From Acidobacteriota bacterium (GTDB lineage Bacteria > Acidobacteriota > Terriglobia > Terriglobales > Acidobacteriaceae): a stretch of 63,282 bases of DNA. The stretch lies in the NCBI GenBank assembly GCA_021792135.1, contig JAJYVF010000032.1, forward strand, positions 1 through 63,282, given 5' to 3'. Below, piece after piece: positions 51,335-61,143 of this stretch (positions within the stretch are counted from its first letter, which is position 1; each line of letters begins with the position of its first letter). Both the position numbers and the translations under genes were made by a program. The notes under the pieces were generated by a model, which was not told the origin of the DNA, did no database searches, and saw only the letters and a list, made by a program, of their open reading frames with translations.

Positions 51335-53008
51335 ATGGAGCTGAATGGCTCCGGTATTGTGCCGGAGCACGTGGATGCGGTCGGCCAGGTTGCGCGCGAC
51401 GATGATGTGTTCATCTTTATCCGGCCGACGAGCAACGATGCCAGGACCCTGATCGCTCTCGGGTATCCGACGAAGAGTTCGGATGTGCACAACAAGTCCT
51501 CGGACTGGGGACCGATGGCGGGGTTCGTGCCGGTGGATCCGGCGTTCGACAAGAACCTGGGGAAGAACCCGGCGAGTCCTGAGCTGAAGGAGCCTGACCC
51601 GAATATCGATCCGTCGGCGCACGAGAGCCGGGCGACGGACCCGACCCATAACGTGAAGGTGACGCAACTGTTTCTGACCGAGGCGCTGCTGGCGAAGCTC
51701 TCCGCGGACGGGAAGATCCGATGGGAGAAGGAAGGCGGGGCGTTCACCGGGCCGCACAACAGTCCGGACCCGAAGCGAAAAGTAATCCGAAAGAAGGCGG
51801 TGGTGACCACAGGTTCCGGGGTGTCAGGGGCGTTGCCGGAGGCACGGTGGTACAAGGCGACGGCGGACCACGCGCGGGCGCGGGAAATGAATTTCTTCCT
51901 GACGAAACAGGAGGGCGGACGGTGGCTGGTGTGGTACGAGAGCGGGAAACCGAAAATCAGAGACGAGCGCCAGGTCGCCGCACTGTATGTTTTTGCCTAC
52001 GAGATCGAGGGAGAGAAGAAACCGGTCACGGGGGATTACGATCTGTGGCTGGTGGCGCCAAAGATCAGCAAGCATGGCTGGCAGCATCTGGTTATGGCCA
52101 CGACAGGCAACGCGGAGCGGCATGGCGAGTCGGCGGCGACGGAGTACATCCGGGGTCTGCTGACCAGGCTGAATGCGGCGTGCGGGCGAACGCGGAGTCC
52201 GGTGTTCTGGCATGGGGCCGAAGCGCAGAATTATGGATTTACGCAGGGGCTGGACAAGGAGCTGGCGCTGTTCACCCCGAGCGGCAACAAGAAAATGATT
52301 GCGATTTCCCAGGTACCGCGGGCGCTTTACGAGATTCGCATGCGTGCCTATCTGGTGTACTGGAATAAACGATACGGCGAGCCGGACCCGCACCTGATGG
52401 GAGAGGCGGCGAACCAGGACGCGGTCAGCCGCATCAACCGCATGCAGGGGCAGCTGAGAGACTTTACCTACTCGATGGCGGCTTATCGTCAGAACCGCGA
52501 CGAGCGCAAGCAGCTGCAGGGCCAGAAGAGCTGGTCCCCCGAGGATCAGGCGAGACTGGAGAAACTGGAGGGGCGGTCTCCGAATCTGTCGAGACAGGCG
52601 ATTCGCAGCGCCTTCCAGCTGGCTGCAAAGGCCGGAAGTCTTGAGATTCCTGATGCACAGAGCCCTCCGACTCAGGTGACGGGTTTCGTAGCCAAGGCCG
52701 GAGAAGTCAATCTGGCGGATGACAAGCTGTACATGATCAGGAAGTTCTATGAGGAGCTGCATGCCCTGACGGAGTGGATGAAACATAACTCCGCCGACTG
52801 GAAGCTGCTGGCGCTGGGGCCGGCGGACTTTAAGGACAATGTGGGCATGACACCGGTGGAGCTGAGGCACTTTCAGTTATTTCTGGAAAAGACGGTGACG
52901 GAAACGAGCACGGGGAAGGGCGAGACAGACTGGCAGAAGCTGCAGCCCGAACTGAATAAAATGCTCGAACGGATCAAGGTACTGATCCGTATGAATACGG
53001 GGAGGTAA
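51335..53008 (+). CDS. class II nucleotidyl cyclase (anthrax edema factor / ExoY-like)
   Basis: This 557-aa protein has no signal peptide or membrane helix. Residues 15-345 match the edema-factor/ExoY/CyaA cyclase fold. Key residues fall at the same spacing as in edema factor: R30 (EF R329), K47, H52 and K54 (K346, H351, K353) in YPTKSSDVHNKSSDWGP, the metal pair D234/D236 in GDYDLWLVAP, and H293 and N299 (H577, N583) in FWHGAEAQNYGF. EF E588 aligns with Q304. The C-terminal 200 residues are mostly helical. The enzyme should turn NTPs into cyclic NMPs; ExoY prefers GTP and UTP. The ATG has GAGGT upstream and a 20-bp hairpin before that. The next gene starts 32 bp downstream. Confidence 0.85.
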   Translation: MELNGSGIVPEHVDAVGQVARDDDVFIFIRPTSNDARTLIALGYPTKSSDVHNKSSDWGPMAGFVPVDPAFDKNLGKNPASPELKEPDPNIDPSAHESRATDPTHNVKVTQLFLTEALLAKLSADGKIRWEKEGGAFTGPHNSPDPKRKVIRKKAVVTTGSGVSGALPEARWYKATADHARAREMNFFLTKQEGGRWLVWYESGKPKIRDERQVAALYVFAYEIEGEKKPVTGDYDLWLVAPKISKHGWQHLVMATTGNAERHGESAATEYIRGLLTRLNAACGRTRSPVFWHGAEAQNYGFTQGLDKELALFTPSGNKKMIAISQVPRALYEIRMRAYLVYWNKRYGEPDPHLMGEAANQDAVSRINRMQGQLRDFTYSMAAYRQNRDERKQLQGQKSWSPEDQARLEKLEGRSPNLSRQAIRSAFQLAAKAGSLEIPDAQSPPTQVTGFVAKAGEVNLADDKLYMIRKFYEELHALTEWMKHNSADWKLLALGPADFKDNVGMTPVELRHFQLFLEKTVTETSTGKGETDWQKLQPELNKMLERIKVLIRMNTGR

Positions 53009-53040
53009 CGACCCTGGCGGATCTCATCGCCGCGACGGGC

Positions 53041-54084
53041 ATGGCAGGCACGATCGCAGGCTCCGCTCGCATGCCTGCCGGCAGAGATGTGAGCAACGAA
53101 GTTATGGCTAGTTGGATTTTCAGCATAGTGTGGATGTGCACGAGGTTCTGGCTCTGGTTCGCTACGTTTTCCTCCTCGGAAAGGGTGGCATTGGTAGCGG
53201 CGTTTTTCGTGCTCGTTGGAGTGGTTGGCGAATACGTCATTGAACTAAAAGCGATTGAGAAAAAGGCACGGCTAAAGAAGGTCATTAAAGGTATCTCTAT
53301 GGCGCTTTTGGTCGTAGGGCTGAGTGGCGACGTGCTGGGAATCATCATGGGGCAGGCCGAAATGGCGGCGCTCATAGGGGAAACCGGCGATGCTGCTACG
53401 TCTGCACGTAATGCAGCTACGGACGCGGCGCACGCCAAGGCAGATGCTGGCGAAGCTAAAGGTAAAGCCCAAGATGCATCTACTGCAGCCGGAGATGCTG
53501 AGAGCAAATCCAAAGCAGCCAACGCCGTGGCATCCAATGCATTAACACAGGCGAAAGCAGTGGACAAATATGCTGATCTCATAGCATTCAAGATCAGCTG
53601 GCGGATTTTAGATGGTAAGAGATTCCACGAACTTATGGCTGGTAAGCCAACAGGGACCGCAGAAATTTGGTTTGAGCCGGATGATGAGGCATTTGCTTTC
53701 GCGGGAGGAATCGCTAAGGACCTCAAAGATGCCGGATGGATAGTCTCTGGACCTGACCCGATGCCGGCAGATAGGAAATGGACTCCAAAGCCTCCTATGA
53801 CCGTGCTTGATGAAATGCGACTAGATGCGACAATGAATGGGTTAGCAATCGGCTCGAAGCACTTGCCCGACTTGCAAGGAAAAACGGCAGTGGGAGCCTT
53901 TGTGTGGGCGCTGGAAAGGTCAATGGGTCGGCTTGGGTTCGTAGTGATGATGGGCGAGTATCCTTCTCTCCCAGACAACTGCGTAATAGTCGCAGTCGGA
54001 CGCCACGTCCCCTTCATCCCTCCGAACCCGTATGCGCCGGAAACCGCAGAACCGCAGAGTAGCAAGAAGAACGCCAAGCGATAG
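53041..54084 (+). CDS. membrane protein with coiled coil, partner gene of the cyclase
   Basis: This 347-aa protein has a hydrophobic or amphipathic segment at 22-43 and two clear membrane helices at 47-66 and 84-104. An Ala/Asp/Lys-rich coiled coil follows (108-178), then a soluble C-terminal domain (185-325; GTAEIWFEPDDEAFAFAGGIAKDLKDAGW) seen in many unassigned bacterial membrane proteins. It follows the cyclase by 32 bp on the same strand. Its base composition is visibly lower in GC than its neighbours, suggesting transfer. Membrane anchoring plus proximity make it a candidate effector or immunity partner. The true start may be an internal GTG or the ATG at 53,104. Confidence 0.65.
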   Translation: MAGTIAGSARMPAGRDVSNEVMASWIFSIVWMCTRFWLWFATFSSSERVALVAAFFVLVGVVGEYVIELKAIEKKARLKKVIKGISMALLVVGLSGDVLGIIMGQAEMAALIGETGDAATSARNAATDAAHAKADAGEAKGKAQDASTAAGDAESKSKAANAVASNALTQAKAVDKYADLIAFKISWRILDGKRFHELMAGKPTGTAEIWFEPDDEAFAFAGGIAKDLKDAGWIVSGPDPMPADRKWTPKPPMTVLDEMRLDATMNGLAIGSKHLPDLQGKTAVGAFVWALERSMGRLGFVVMMGEYPSLPDNCVIVAVGRHVPFIPPNPYAPETAEPQSSKKNAKR

Positions 54085-54147
54085 CCTGTGGAAAACAAAC
54101 GGCACCAGTACCGCCCGCTGGATCGCGGCGGGGCGCGGGACGGGCCG

Positions 54148-55182
54148 TCAGTGGCCGCCGAATGAAGGATGCAGGGCAGGCAGGGTGCCGCGGGCGGTCA
54201 ACTGACTCTCATGGAAGACGCGGAGGCTGTTGCGGCCTGTGTCTTTGACGGTGTACATGGCGGTGTCGGCGTTGCGGAGGAGTTCCCCGACGGTGCGGCC
54301 GCCCTCGGGAAAGATGGATACGCCGACGCTGAGGGTCAGGCTGATTTCGCAGCCGCCGATCGCGATGGGCTGCGAGGCGTTGCGAATGATCTGCTGGCCG
54401 CAGCGTTCGACGTCCTCGAAGGTACGAAATTCGGGCATGACGATGACGAATTCGTCTCCGCCCATGCGCGCCACGGTGTCGGACTCGCGGACGGAGGAGA
54501 GCAGGCGCTGCCCCACCGTGGCGAGGAGGACGTCGCCGTCGGCGTGGCCGACCGAGTCGTTGATCTGCTTGAAGCGGTCGATGTCGAGGAGGAAGACCGC
54601 AACCTTCTGGCCGTGGTCCTGCGCGTGGAAGATTGCCTGACGGAGACGCTCGTGGAGCAGCATGCGGTTGGCGAGGCCGGTCAGGTGATCGTGATGCGCG
54701 AGGTAGTTGACGCGATCGGAGCGGCGGCGGTGCTCGGTGACGTCGCGGCTGGTGACGGCGAGGCCGGTGCCGACGCGGACGACCTGAATGTTGAGCCAGG
54801 TGCCCTGGATCATCTCGTCGTCGATGAAGACTTCACAGGCGTAGGGAATGCCGGTGCGGACGACCTCACGGTACTTGTGGATGAGGCCGGATTTGATCAT
54901 GAAGGGCCGGACTTCGGTGAGGATCCTGCCGTAGAGGGATTCGCGGGGCATGCCGAGGCGGCGTTCGGCGTTGGGATTGATGTAGCTGAAGGCGAAGTCA
55001 GCGATGGCGCCGGAGGCGTCGGGGATGCCGTCGAAGATGTAGAAGTCGTCGAGGCTGCATTCGACGGCGGCGAAGAATCGGGCGTGGTCCACAGCGGCGG
55101 GTGTGTTGAGCGCCCGACGCTGTCGAGGAAGGAGCGCCTCGAAAGGAGCAGGATTCTGGCCACAAAGACGCTTGGTGTGCAT
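54148..55182 (-). CDS. PAS-GGDEF diguanylate cyclase
   Basis: This 344-aa cytoplasmic protein has a PAS domain (about 30-150; SYINPNAERRLGMPRESLYGR, then TWLNIQVVRVGTGLAVTSRDVTEHRR). A GGDEF domain follows with LAHHDHLTGLANRMLLHERL, the active site RMGGDEFVIVMPE, and an inhibitory I-site RESD five residues before GGDEF. It makes cyclic di-GMP from GTP in response to a PAS-sensed signal and is likely product-inhibited. GCGGAAAG precedes the chosen ATG. An in-frame ATG at 55,260 would add 26 residues. It converges on the cyclase-partner gene, and any link between the two cyclases is unproven. Confidence 0.9.
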   Translation of the reverse strand: MHTKRLCGQNPAPFEALLPRQRRALNTPAAVDHARFFAAVECSLDDFYIFDGIPDASGAIADFAFSYINPNAERRLGMPRESLYGRILTEVRPFMIKSGLIHKYREVVRTGIPYACEVFIDDEMIQGTWLNIQVVRVGTGLAVTSRDVTEHRRRSDRVNYLAHHDHLTGLANRMLLHERLRQAIFHAQDHGQKVAVFLLDIDRFKQINDSVGHADGDVLLATVGQRLLSSVRESDTVARMGGDEFVIVMPEFRTFEDVERCGQQIIRNASQPIAIGGCEISLTLSVGVSIFPEGGRTVGELLRNADTAMYTVKDTGRNSLRVFHESQLTARGTLPALHPSFGGH

Positions 55183-55436
55183 AGGCAGCTTTCCGCCCTG
55201 GTCGCCGGGAAAAATGGGGAACTTGAGAAGGATTATATCGCCGGCAGAGGCGGGTTCCATCCCCCGGAATCGCCATCGGCAATGCCGCCGCCAAGGCGAA
55301 GGGGATGCGATGGGGAGCGGCGGACATGCGCGAGGTGGCAGGCGTCAGGGGCGAAGGCCGAGACCCTGTTCTGAAGCCTGGTGGCGCGGGGGAACTCGTG
55401 CCGGGAACCGGAGCGGAGATCTGATTATCGGAAAAG

Positions 55437-55453
55437 GCTTGCAATTCACAAGC
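55437..55453. promoter_or_regulatory. GCTTG-N7-CAAGC inverted repeat before the HxlR gene
   Basis: A 5-bp perfect inverted repeat lies 23 bases before the GTG start of the HxlR regulator, a good place for autoregulation. Overlapping -10/-35 boxes are not clear. Confidence 0.5.
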
Positions 55454-55475
55454 GAAGTTTGCTAGCCTGGCGGGC

Positions 55476-55994
55476 GTGGCTGGAGACCCCAGGAAGAAGC
55501 AACGTTCCGGCTGCCCGGTAAGCATATCGCTGGAGATTTTCGGAGACCGATGGTCGCTGCTGATCGTGCGGGACCTGATGGTGCGCGGGTTTCGCACGTT
55601 TGGGGATTTTGAGGAGTCGGGCGAGGGGATTGCGACCAATATTCTGGCGGATCGGCTGCGGCGGCTGCGGCAAGCGGGGATCGTGATGACGGAGCCGGAT
55701 GCTGAGGATCGGCGGAAGCTGCATTACCGGCTGACGGAGAAGGGAATCGATCTGGCTCCGGTGCTGCTGGAGTTGCTGATCTGGGGGTCGCGCCACGAGG
55801 AGACGGGTGCGCCGCCGGGGGTGATTGCGGAGATGGCCAGGAACCGGGAGGGCGTTCTGACGGAGACACGACGGCGGTGGGCGGAGCGGGATCCAACGCC
55901 GCTGCTGCCGTGGCTGGGAGGGCCGGATCGTCCGGGCGGAGGCCGTTCGCGGGGGAGGCGGAGGGCCCCGGCGAGAGGGAAGAAGGGCAAGTAG
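55476..55994 (+). CDS. HxlR family transcriptional regulator
   Basis: This 172-aa protein has a winged helix of the HxlR type. It starts with RSGCPVSISLEIFGDRWSLLIVRDLMVRG, whose cysteine is conserved in redox- or aldehyde-sensing members. LRRLRQAGIVMTEPDAEDRRKLHYRLTEKGIDLAPVL forms the wing and dimer region. The C-terminal tail is very rich in Arg and Gly. It precedes a run of small plus-strand genes with gaps of 21-160 bp and probably regulates them. The GTG start is supported by the upstream inverted repeat. Confidence 0.85.
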   Translation: MAGDPRKKQRSGCPVSISLEIFGDRWSLLIVRDLMVRGFRTFGDFEESGEGIATNILADRLRRLRQAGIVMTEPDAEDRRKLHYRLTEKGIDLAPVLLELLIWGSRHEETGAPPGVIAEMARNREGVLTETRRRWAERDPTPLLPWLGGPDRPGGGRSRGRRRAPARGKKGK

Positions 55995-56039
55995 GCAGGG
56001 ATTCGCCTGCCGTTCCATGGGCAGGCAGAGGAGAAGGCG

Positions 56040-56468
56040 ATGGAGACGATGAGCGCGGCGGCGGCGCAGGGCGCGCTGGAGGTTCCGAAAGGGCGGCTCT
56101 GGGCGGGGCGCGCGATCAGCGGACTGGCGGCGGCCTTCATGCTGCTGGATGCGGCGATGAAGCTGGCGAAACCGACGCAGGTGGCGGAGGCGTTTGTGCG
56201 CACCGGGTGGCCGCTGGAGTTGTCGGTTACGCTGGGCGCGATTCTGCTGGGGAGCACGATTCTGTACGTCATTCCGCGGACGGTGGTGCTGGGGGCGATT
56301 TTGCTGACCGGGTATCTGGGCGGGGCGGTGGCGACGAATTTGCGGCTCGAGAACCCGCTGTTCACGAACACGCTGTTCCCGGTGTATTTCGGAGTGCTGG
56401 TGTGGCTGGGGGTGTGGCTGCGGGATCCACAACTGCGGGAGATGATTCCGCTGCGGGAGAGCCGGTAA
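56040..56468 (+). CDS. DoxX-like membrane protein
   Basis: This 142-aa protein has four hydrophobic helices (GRAISGLAAAFMLLDAAMKL; LSVTLGAILLGSTILYVIP; TVVLGAILLTGYLGGAVATNL; LFPVYFGVLVWLGVWL), the pattern of DoxX/DUF4267-like proteins, many of which are regulated by HxlR repressors in redox stress clusters. It follows the HxlR gene by 45 bp. Substrate and electron role are unknown. Confidence 0.8.
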   Translation: METMSAAAAQGALEVPKGRLWAGRAISGLAAAFMLLDAAMKLAKPTQVAEAFVRTGWPLELSVTLGAILLGSTILYVIPRTVVLGAILLTGYLGGAVATNLRLENPLFTNTLFPVYFGVLVWLGVWLRDPQLREMIPLRESR

Positions 56469-56627
56469 GCCAGGGGGATTTCCGCAGACGGATGGATGGC
56501 AGGCGGGACACTGAGCTGATTCGTGGACAGAGGGTGTGGGCGGGATCCATTCGACCTCGGGGTTGAATACCTGCCGGGCCAGGGCTGGGGGCTCCGATCA
56601 CAAATCTCACACAGGAGAGATGCAGCC

Positions 56628-57038
56628 ATGGATATTCGGCCATATCTGAATTTCAACGGGCAGTGCGAAGAGGCGTTTCGGTTTTATGAGCGGGTGCTGG
56701 GCGGGAAAAGCCTGGGCTTCCACCGGTTCCGCGGCAGTCCCATGGAGGGACACGTTCCGCCGGAATGGGCGGATAAGGTGATGCACACCGGACTGCAGGT
56801 GGGGAAGCAGACGATCCTCGGCAGCGATGCGCCGCCGGACCGCTTCCATGGCATGCATGGTTTCGCGGTCTGTCTCGACTTCGACAACGAGGCCGAAGCG
56901 GAGCGGGTATTTGCGGCGTTGTCGGAGGGCGGCCAGGTACACATGCCGATTGCAGAGACATTCTGGGCGAGGCGGTTTGGGATGTTTGTGGACCGGTACG
57001 GCACGCCGTGGATGGTCGACGTGCCGAAGCCAATGTGA
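56628..57038 (+). CDS. VOC family protein (PhnB-like)
   Basis: This 136-aa protein is of the vicinal-oxygen-chelate/glyoxalase fold. The opening [24 protein letters not shown] and closing [20 protein letters not shown] are typical of PhnB/YjdN-type proteins of unknown activity. AGGAGAG lies upstream of the ATG. It is the first of two VOC genes in this cluster; the second is at 59,182. The PhnB name does not imply phosphonate metabolism here. Confidence 0.85.
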   Translation: MDIRPYLNFNGQCEEAFRFYERVLGGKSLGFHRFRGSPMEGHVPPEWADKVMHTGLQVGKQTILGSDAPPDRFHGMHGFAVCLDFDNEAEAERVFAALSEGGQVHMPIAETFWARRFGMFVDRYGTPWMVDVPKPM

Positions 57039-57079
57039 GCTGTGGCGGAGTGGGGGCGGAACTGAGAAAGGAGCGATGG

Positions 57080-58254
<1,175 letters not shown>

Positions 58255-58258
<4 letters not shown>

Positions 58259-58689
58259 GCAGCGCGACCATTCGCGTGGAGCTGCCGCATCATCTTCGGA
58301 ACCTGGCACAGGTGAACGGCGAGGTTCGGCTGGAGGTGGAGGAGCCGGTGACGCTGCGCCGGGTGCTGGATGCCCTGGAGGCGCGGTATCCGGTGCTGCG
58401 GGGGACGGTTCGGGACCAGGAGACGCAGCAGCGGCGGGCGTTTCTGCGGTTCTTTCTGTGCGAGGAGGACTGGTCGCATGAGCCGGTGGACGCTCCACTG
58501 CCGGAGGCGGTGGCGACGGGGAGGGAGCCGCTGCTGATTGTGGGGGCGATTGCGGGCGGGTGCGGGGAGCTCTGCAAGCTGGAGAGAAGGAGGGAGTTAT
58601 GTCGAGCGCTGTGGTTTCGCCCGCGGGCACGGGGGCGATTGAGGTTCTGCGATTGCAGGCGCAGGCGATTCAGAGAGCGCTGCGGATGA
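58255..58689 (+). CDS. MoaD/ThiS-like ubiquitin-fold protein with abnormal C-terminal extension
   Basis: The first 102 residues form a ubiquitin-like sulfur-carrier fold ([34 protein letters not shown]) and end with VGAIAGG, exactly where such proteins normally stop after Gly-Gly. Here the next codon is TGC, not a stop such as TGA, and the frame continues for 42 Arg/Cys-rich residues that overlap the DinB gene by 91 bases. The C-terminal glycine is therefore buried, and thiocarboxylate formation should fail unless the tail is removed. The GTG start overlaps the upstream stop (GTGA). Confidence 0.78.
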
Positions 58690-59120
58690 ATACGGAGGGG
58701 CTGACACAGGAAGACAGCCTGGTGCAGCCGCAGCCGGGCGGGAACTGCATGAACTGGGTCGTCGGGCATCTGGTGTGGGTGAACAACCAGATCCTGCCGC
58801 TGACAGGACAGCAGCCGGTGAATGGCGCGGATGCCCTGAAGCAATATGAGCGGGGATCGCAGGCACTGAAGGATCCGGCGGCGGCGATGCCGCTGAGCGA
58901 GTTGCTTGGGGCGTGGGACGAGCAATGTTCACGGCTGGATGCGGGGCTGGCGGCCCTGCCGCTGGAGAGACTGGAGCAGCCTGCGCCTTTTTCTCCGCGG
59001 AAAAATCCGGAGGAGACCGTCGGGTCGCTGCTGAGCATTCTGCTTTTCCATCAGGCGTACCACAGTGGACAGACTGGACTGCTGAGGCGGCTGGTGGGCA
59101 GGGAAGGCGCCTTCAAATAA
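58599..59120 (+). CDS. DinB-like protein
   Basis: This 173-aa four-helix-bundle protein of the DinB/YfiT-like family has the metal-site histidine helices [17 protein letters not shown] and [20 protein letters not shown]. Such proteins are often thiol-dependent transferases or of unknown function. AAGGAGG lies before the ATG. Its start lies inside the extended MoaD frame, which supports the view that the MoaD stop was lost. Confidence 0.85.
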   Translation: MSSAVVSPAGTGAIEVLRLQAQAIQRALRMNTEGLTQEDSLVQPQPGGNCMNWVVGHLVWVNNQILPLTGQQPVNGADALKQYERGSQALKDPAAAMPLSELLGAWDEQCSRLDAGLAALPLERLEQPAPFSPRKNPEETVGSLLSILLFHQAYHSGQTGLLRRLVGREGAFK

Positions 59121-59181
59121 GAACGGGCGCGGGAGAGTCGTTCCGCGCCGCTCGGCTGCTATCAACTCAGGGAGGGAAAGC

Positions 59182-59658
59182 ATGCAGGGGATCAAGCCGT
59201 TTTTGTGGTTTAACGGCAACGCGGAGGAGGCGGCGAGGTTCTACGTCTCGGTCTTTCCGAATGCCAGGATGGGCAAGGTGATTCCCTATGGCGAAGGCGG
59301 CCCGGGCCAGGCGGGATCGGCGATGACGGTGACGTTTGAGATCAACGGGCTGGAATTCGTGGCGCTGAACGGGGGACCGCAGTTTCCGTTCACACCGGCG
59401 GTGTCGTTCGCCATTCCCTGCGAGAGCCAGGCGGAGATCGACGAAGTTTGGGCGAAACTGACCGCGGATGGGGGCAAGGAAATGGAGTGCGGCTGGCTGA
59501 CGGACAGATTCGGGCTCTCCTGGCAGGTGGTGCCGGCCAATATCGCGGAACTGCTGCAGGGCAGGGATGCCGAGGGCGGCAAACGGGCGATGCAGGCGAT
59601 GCTGCAGATGAAGAAGCTGGATATTGAGACGCTCCAGCGGGCGGGGGGACTGGGGTAG
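59182..59658 (+). CDS. VOC family protein (3-demethylubiquinone methyltransferase-like)
   Basis: This 158-aa protein is of the PhnB/3-dmu-9_3-mt type: IKPFLWFNGNAEEAARFYVSVFPNA, FVALNGGPQFPFTPAVSF and the terminal helix RAMQAMLQMKKLDIETLQRA. The activity is unknown despite the historical name. GGGAGG precedes the ATG. It is the last gene of the HxlR cluster, and the mobile element is inserted 20 bp after its stop. Confidence 0.88.
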   Translation: MQGIKPFLWFNGNAEEAARFYVSVFPNARMGKVIPYGEGGPGQAGSAMTVTFEINGLEFVALNGGPQFPFTPAVSFAIPCESQAEIDEVWAKLTADGGKEMECGWLTDRFGLSWQVVPANIAELLQGRDAEGGKRAMQAMLQMKKLDIETLQRAGGLG

Positions 59659-59670
59659 GTCTTGCTACCG

Positions 59671-59678
59671 CGGAATTT
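59671..59678 (+). repeat. target-site duplication, left copy
   Basis: CGGAATTT occurs directly before the left inverted repeat and again at 63,102-63,109 directly after the right one. An 8-bp duplication marks the insertion of the element. Confidence 0.9.
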
Positions 59679-59697
59679 GGTAGTGGGTCAGTTTGAA
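59679..59697 (+). repeat. left terminal inverted repeat of the IS1-like element
   Basis: GGTAGTGGGTCAGTTTGAA is 19 bp and matches the right end perfectly in inverted orientation. With a 2-base gap the similarity continues through TTTGGG. Confidence 0.93.
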
Positions 59698-59742
59698 TTT
59701 GGGAGGGTTGCACGATGTGTGGAAAACGGTCACACTTGAGTC

Positions 59743-59991
59743 ATGCCTAAACGCTCAAGCAAGGATCACGATTTTGCAGTAAACGCCCTACGCGTCGTAG
59801 AGCAAGCCATTGGTGAGCACATTGACGGCACAGCCCTACCGGACCCCCACGAAGGCAAGAACCCGGCAGCCGTGGCACTGGGGAAGTTGGGCGGCCAAAA
59901 AGGCGGCAAGGCGAGAGCAGCCAAACTCTCGCCCACGAAGCGCAAGGCCATCGCTAAGAAAGCTGCGGCGGCTCGCTGGGAACAGTCATAG
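59743..59991 (+). CDS. small basic protein (histone/AT-hook-like)
   Basis: This 82-aa protein has a GKLGGQKGGKARAAKL segment followed by SPTKRKAIAKKAAAARW. Its Lys/Ala-rich second half suggests nucleic-acid binding. The motif AKL-S/T-P-x2-RK-x2-A-x2-AA-x2-RW recurs at the N-terminus of the P63C protein encoded next. Stops of the two genes overlap tail-to-tail. The ribosome-binding site is weak. Confidence 0.7.
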   Translation: MPKRSSKDHDFAVNALRVVEQAIGEHIDGTALPDPHEGKNPAAVALGKLGGQKGGKARAAKLSPTKRKAIAKKAAAARWEQS

Positions 59992-61053
59992 ACCCTTTCC
60001 AGTGTCCTCTGGATCGGGGAATGCAAGCAGCATGTTTTGGCCATATCTTTGTGCGACGACATCCAGTTTTGAAATGAAATCTGGATAGTCTTTGCTGAGC
60101 TTCATAAGGGCCACGACTGCGCCCAAGTGTTCAACAAGCTTCATATAGCCGATGTTTGAGGTAAGGCGCTGGAAGTACTTGTGCGTTGGTCGCCCCGCTG
60201 CGTTACGTGCCGTCACCTTTTTCAATTCTTCTAGTACTCCCGGTGCCAACCGCCTATACACAATGTCATTCGTCAGGCATCCGAAGTACTGTGGGCGCTT
60301 TACCGTATCCGCCCGGTAATCCAGACCGCGAAGCCTAAACAGGTGTTCATAGAATTCAGGCTTGAACGTCCCTCGGACATAGGGCTGGAGTTCCTTCGCA
60401 ATGAACGCCTCCAGAATGCGCGCAAGGCCATCAACGGCTCTTTTCTTCTGATAGCCGGTCGCTTCATCGATCAGCGCGATAATCCCGGTGTGGGCCAATG
60501 CCCGCATGAGAATGTCGGCTGACTTCGCAATTTCATCCTGGCTATCCAGCAACGCTCTCGCGTCTCTCGCCTTCAGAAAAACATCGCAAATCATCGGGTA
60601 GAGTTCACCGCGTAGGCCATACGCAATCGCGCCACTACCCACTTTGTAGTGATACCGGGTATTCAGCCCTTCCCAGAGTTCATCGCTGATGAAGGGTCGC
60701 AGGTTTGACGCAGACAGGATTGGCGGGAGGTTGGCAACAGCCGCATCTTGTTTGGCGCGGCGCCAGTGTGATCCGCCACGCTTGCCGCCGAGAGATTTCA
60801 CCAGTTCTCTCTCAGACACTAGCCGTATAACCTCGCCTTCAACGACGATCACCGCGCAAGGGATCGTTTGGCCGATGATGGGTAGATCGCCCACCGCTTC
60901 CGGCTCGTATATGGGGTTGCCTCTGAGCGCAGCCCATCGTTCCTCGGCTGCGGCTTGCGCAAGTTCTTTCCGTTGCGCAGGTGTCAACTTCGCCATGCGC
61001 GCTTCGCCAGATCGCTTCTTCCCGCTGGCGCCATTGGGATCATTGTCAGCCAT
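59986..61053 (-). CDS. P63C-domain protein
   Basis: This 355-aa protein has an N-terminal basic motif (ARMAKLTPAQRKELAQAAAEERWAALRG, residues 18-45). A middle region follows (LVKSLGGKRGGSHWRRAK), and then the conserved P63C domain in the C-terminal half (ATGYQKKRAVDGLARILEAFIAKELQPY, then FKPEFYEHLFRLRG and RPQYFGCLTNDIVYRRLAPGVLEEL). P63C proteins occur in phages and mobile elements, and their function is unknown. It is divergent from the transposase gene, with 90 bp between starts. Confidence 0.85.
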   Translation of the reverse strand: MADNDPNGASGKKRSGEARMAKLTPAQRKELAQAAAEERWAALRGNPIYEPEAVGDLPIIGQTIPCAVIVVEGEVIRLVSERELVKSLGGKRGGSHWRRAKQDAAVANLPPILSASNLRPFISDELWEGLNTRYHYKVGSGAIAYGLRGELYPMICDVFLKARDARALLDSQDEIAKSADILMRALAHTGIIALIDEATGYQKKRAVDGLARILEAFIAKELQPYVRGTFKPEFYEHLFRLRGLDYRADTVKRPQYFGCLTNDIVYRRLAPGVLEELKKVTARNAAGRPTHKYFQRLTSNIGYMKLVEHLGAVVALMKLSKDYPDFISKLDVVAQRYGQNMLLAFPDPEDTGKGL

Positions 61054-61143
61054 CCCGCCACCTCACTTGTGCTAGCATAACGCAAAATGCTGGCAAAAAG
61101 AAAGGCCATGCCAGTATTTACAATGGCGCCAGAGGTAAGCATA

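Noticed and set aside
54148-55182. Diguanylate cyclase as a third member of the cyclase module
   Set aside because: It is convergent, has normal local composition and is of a common stand-alone type. Proximity alone is not enough.
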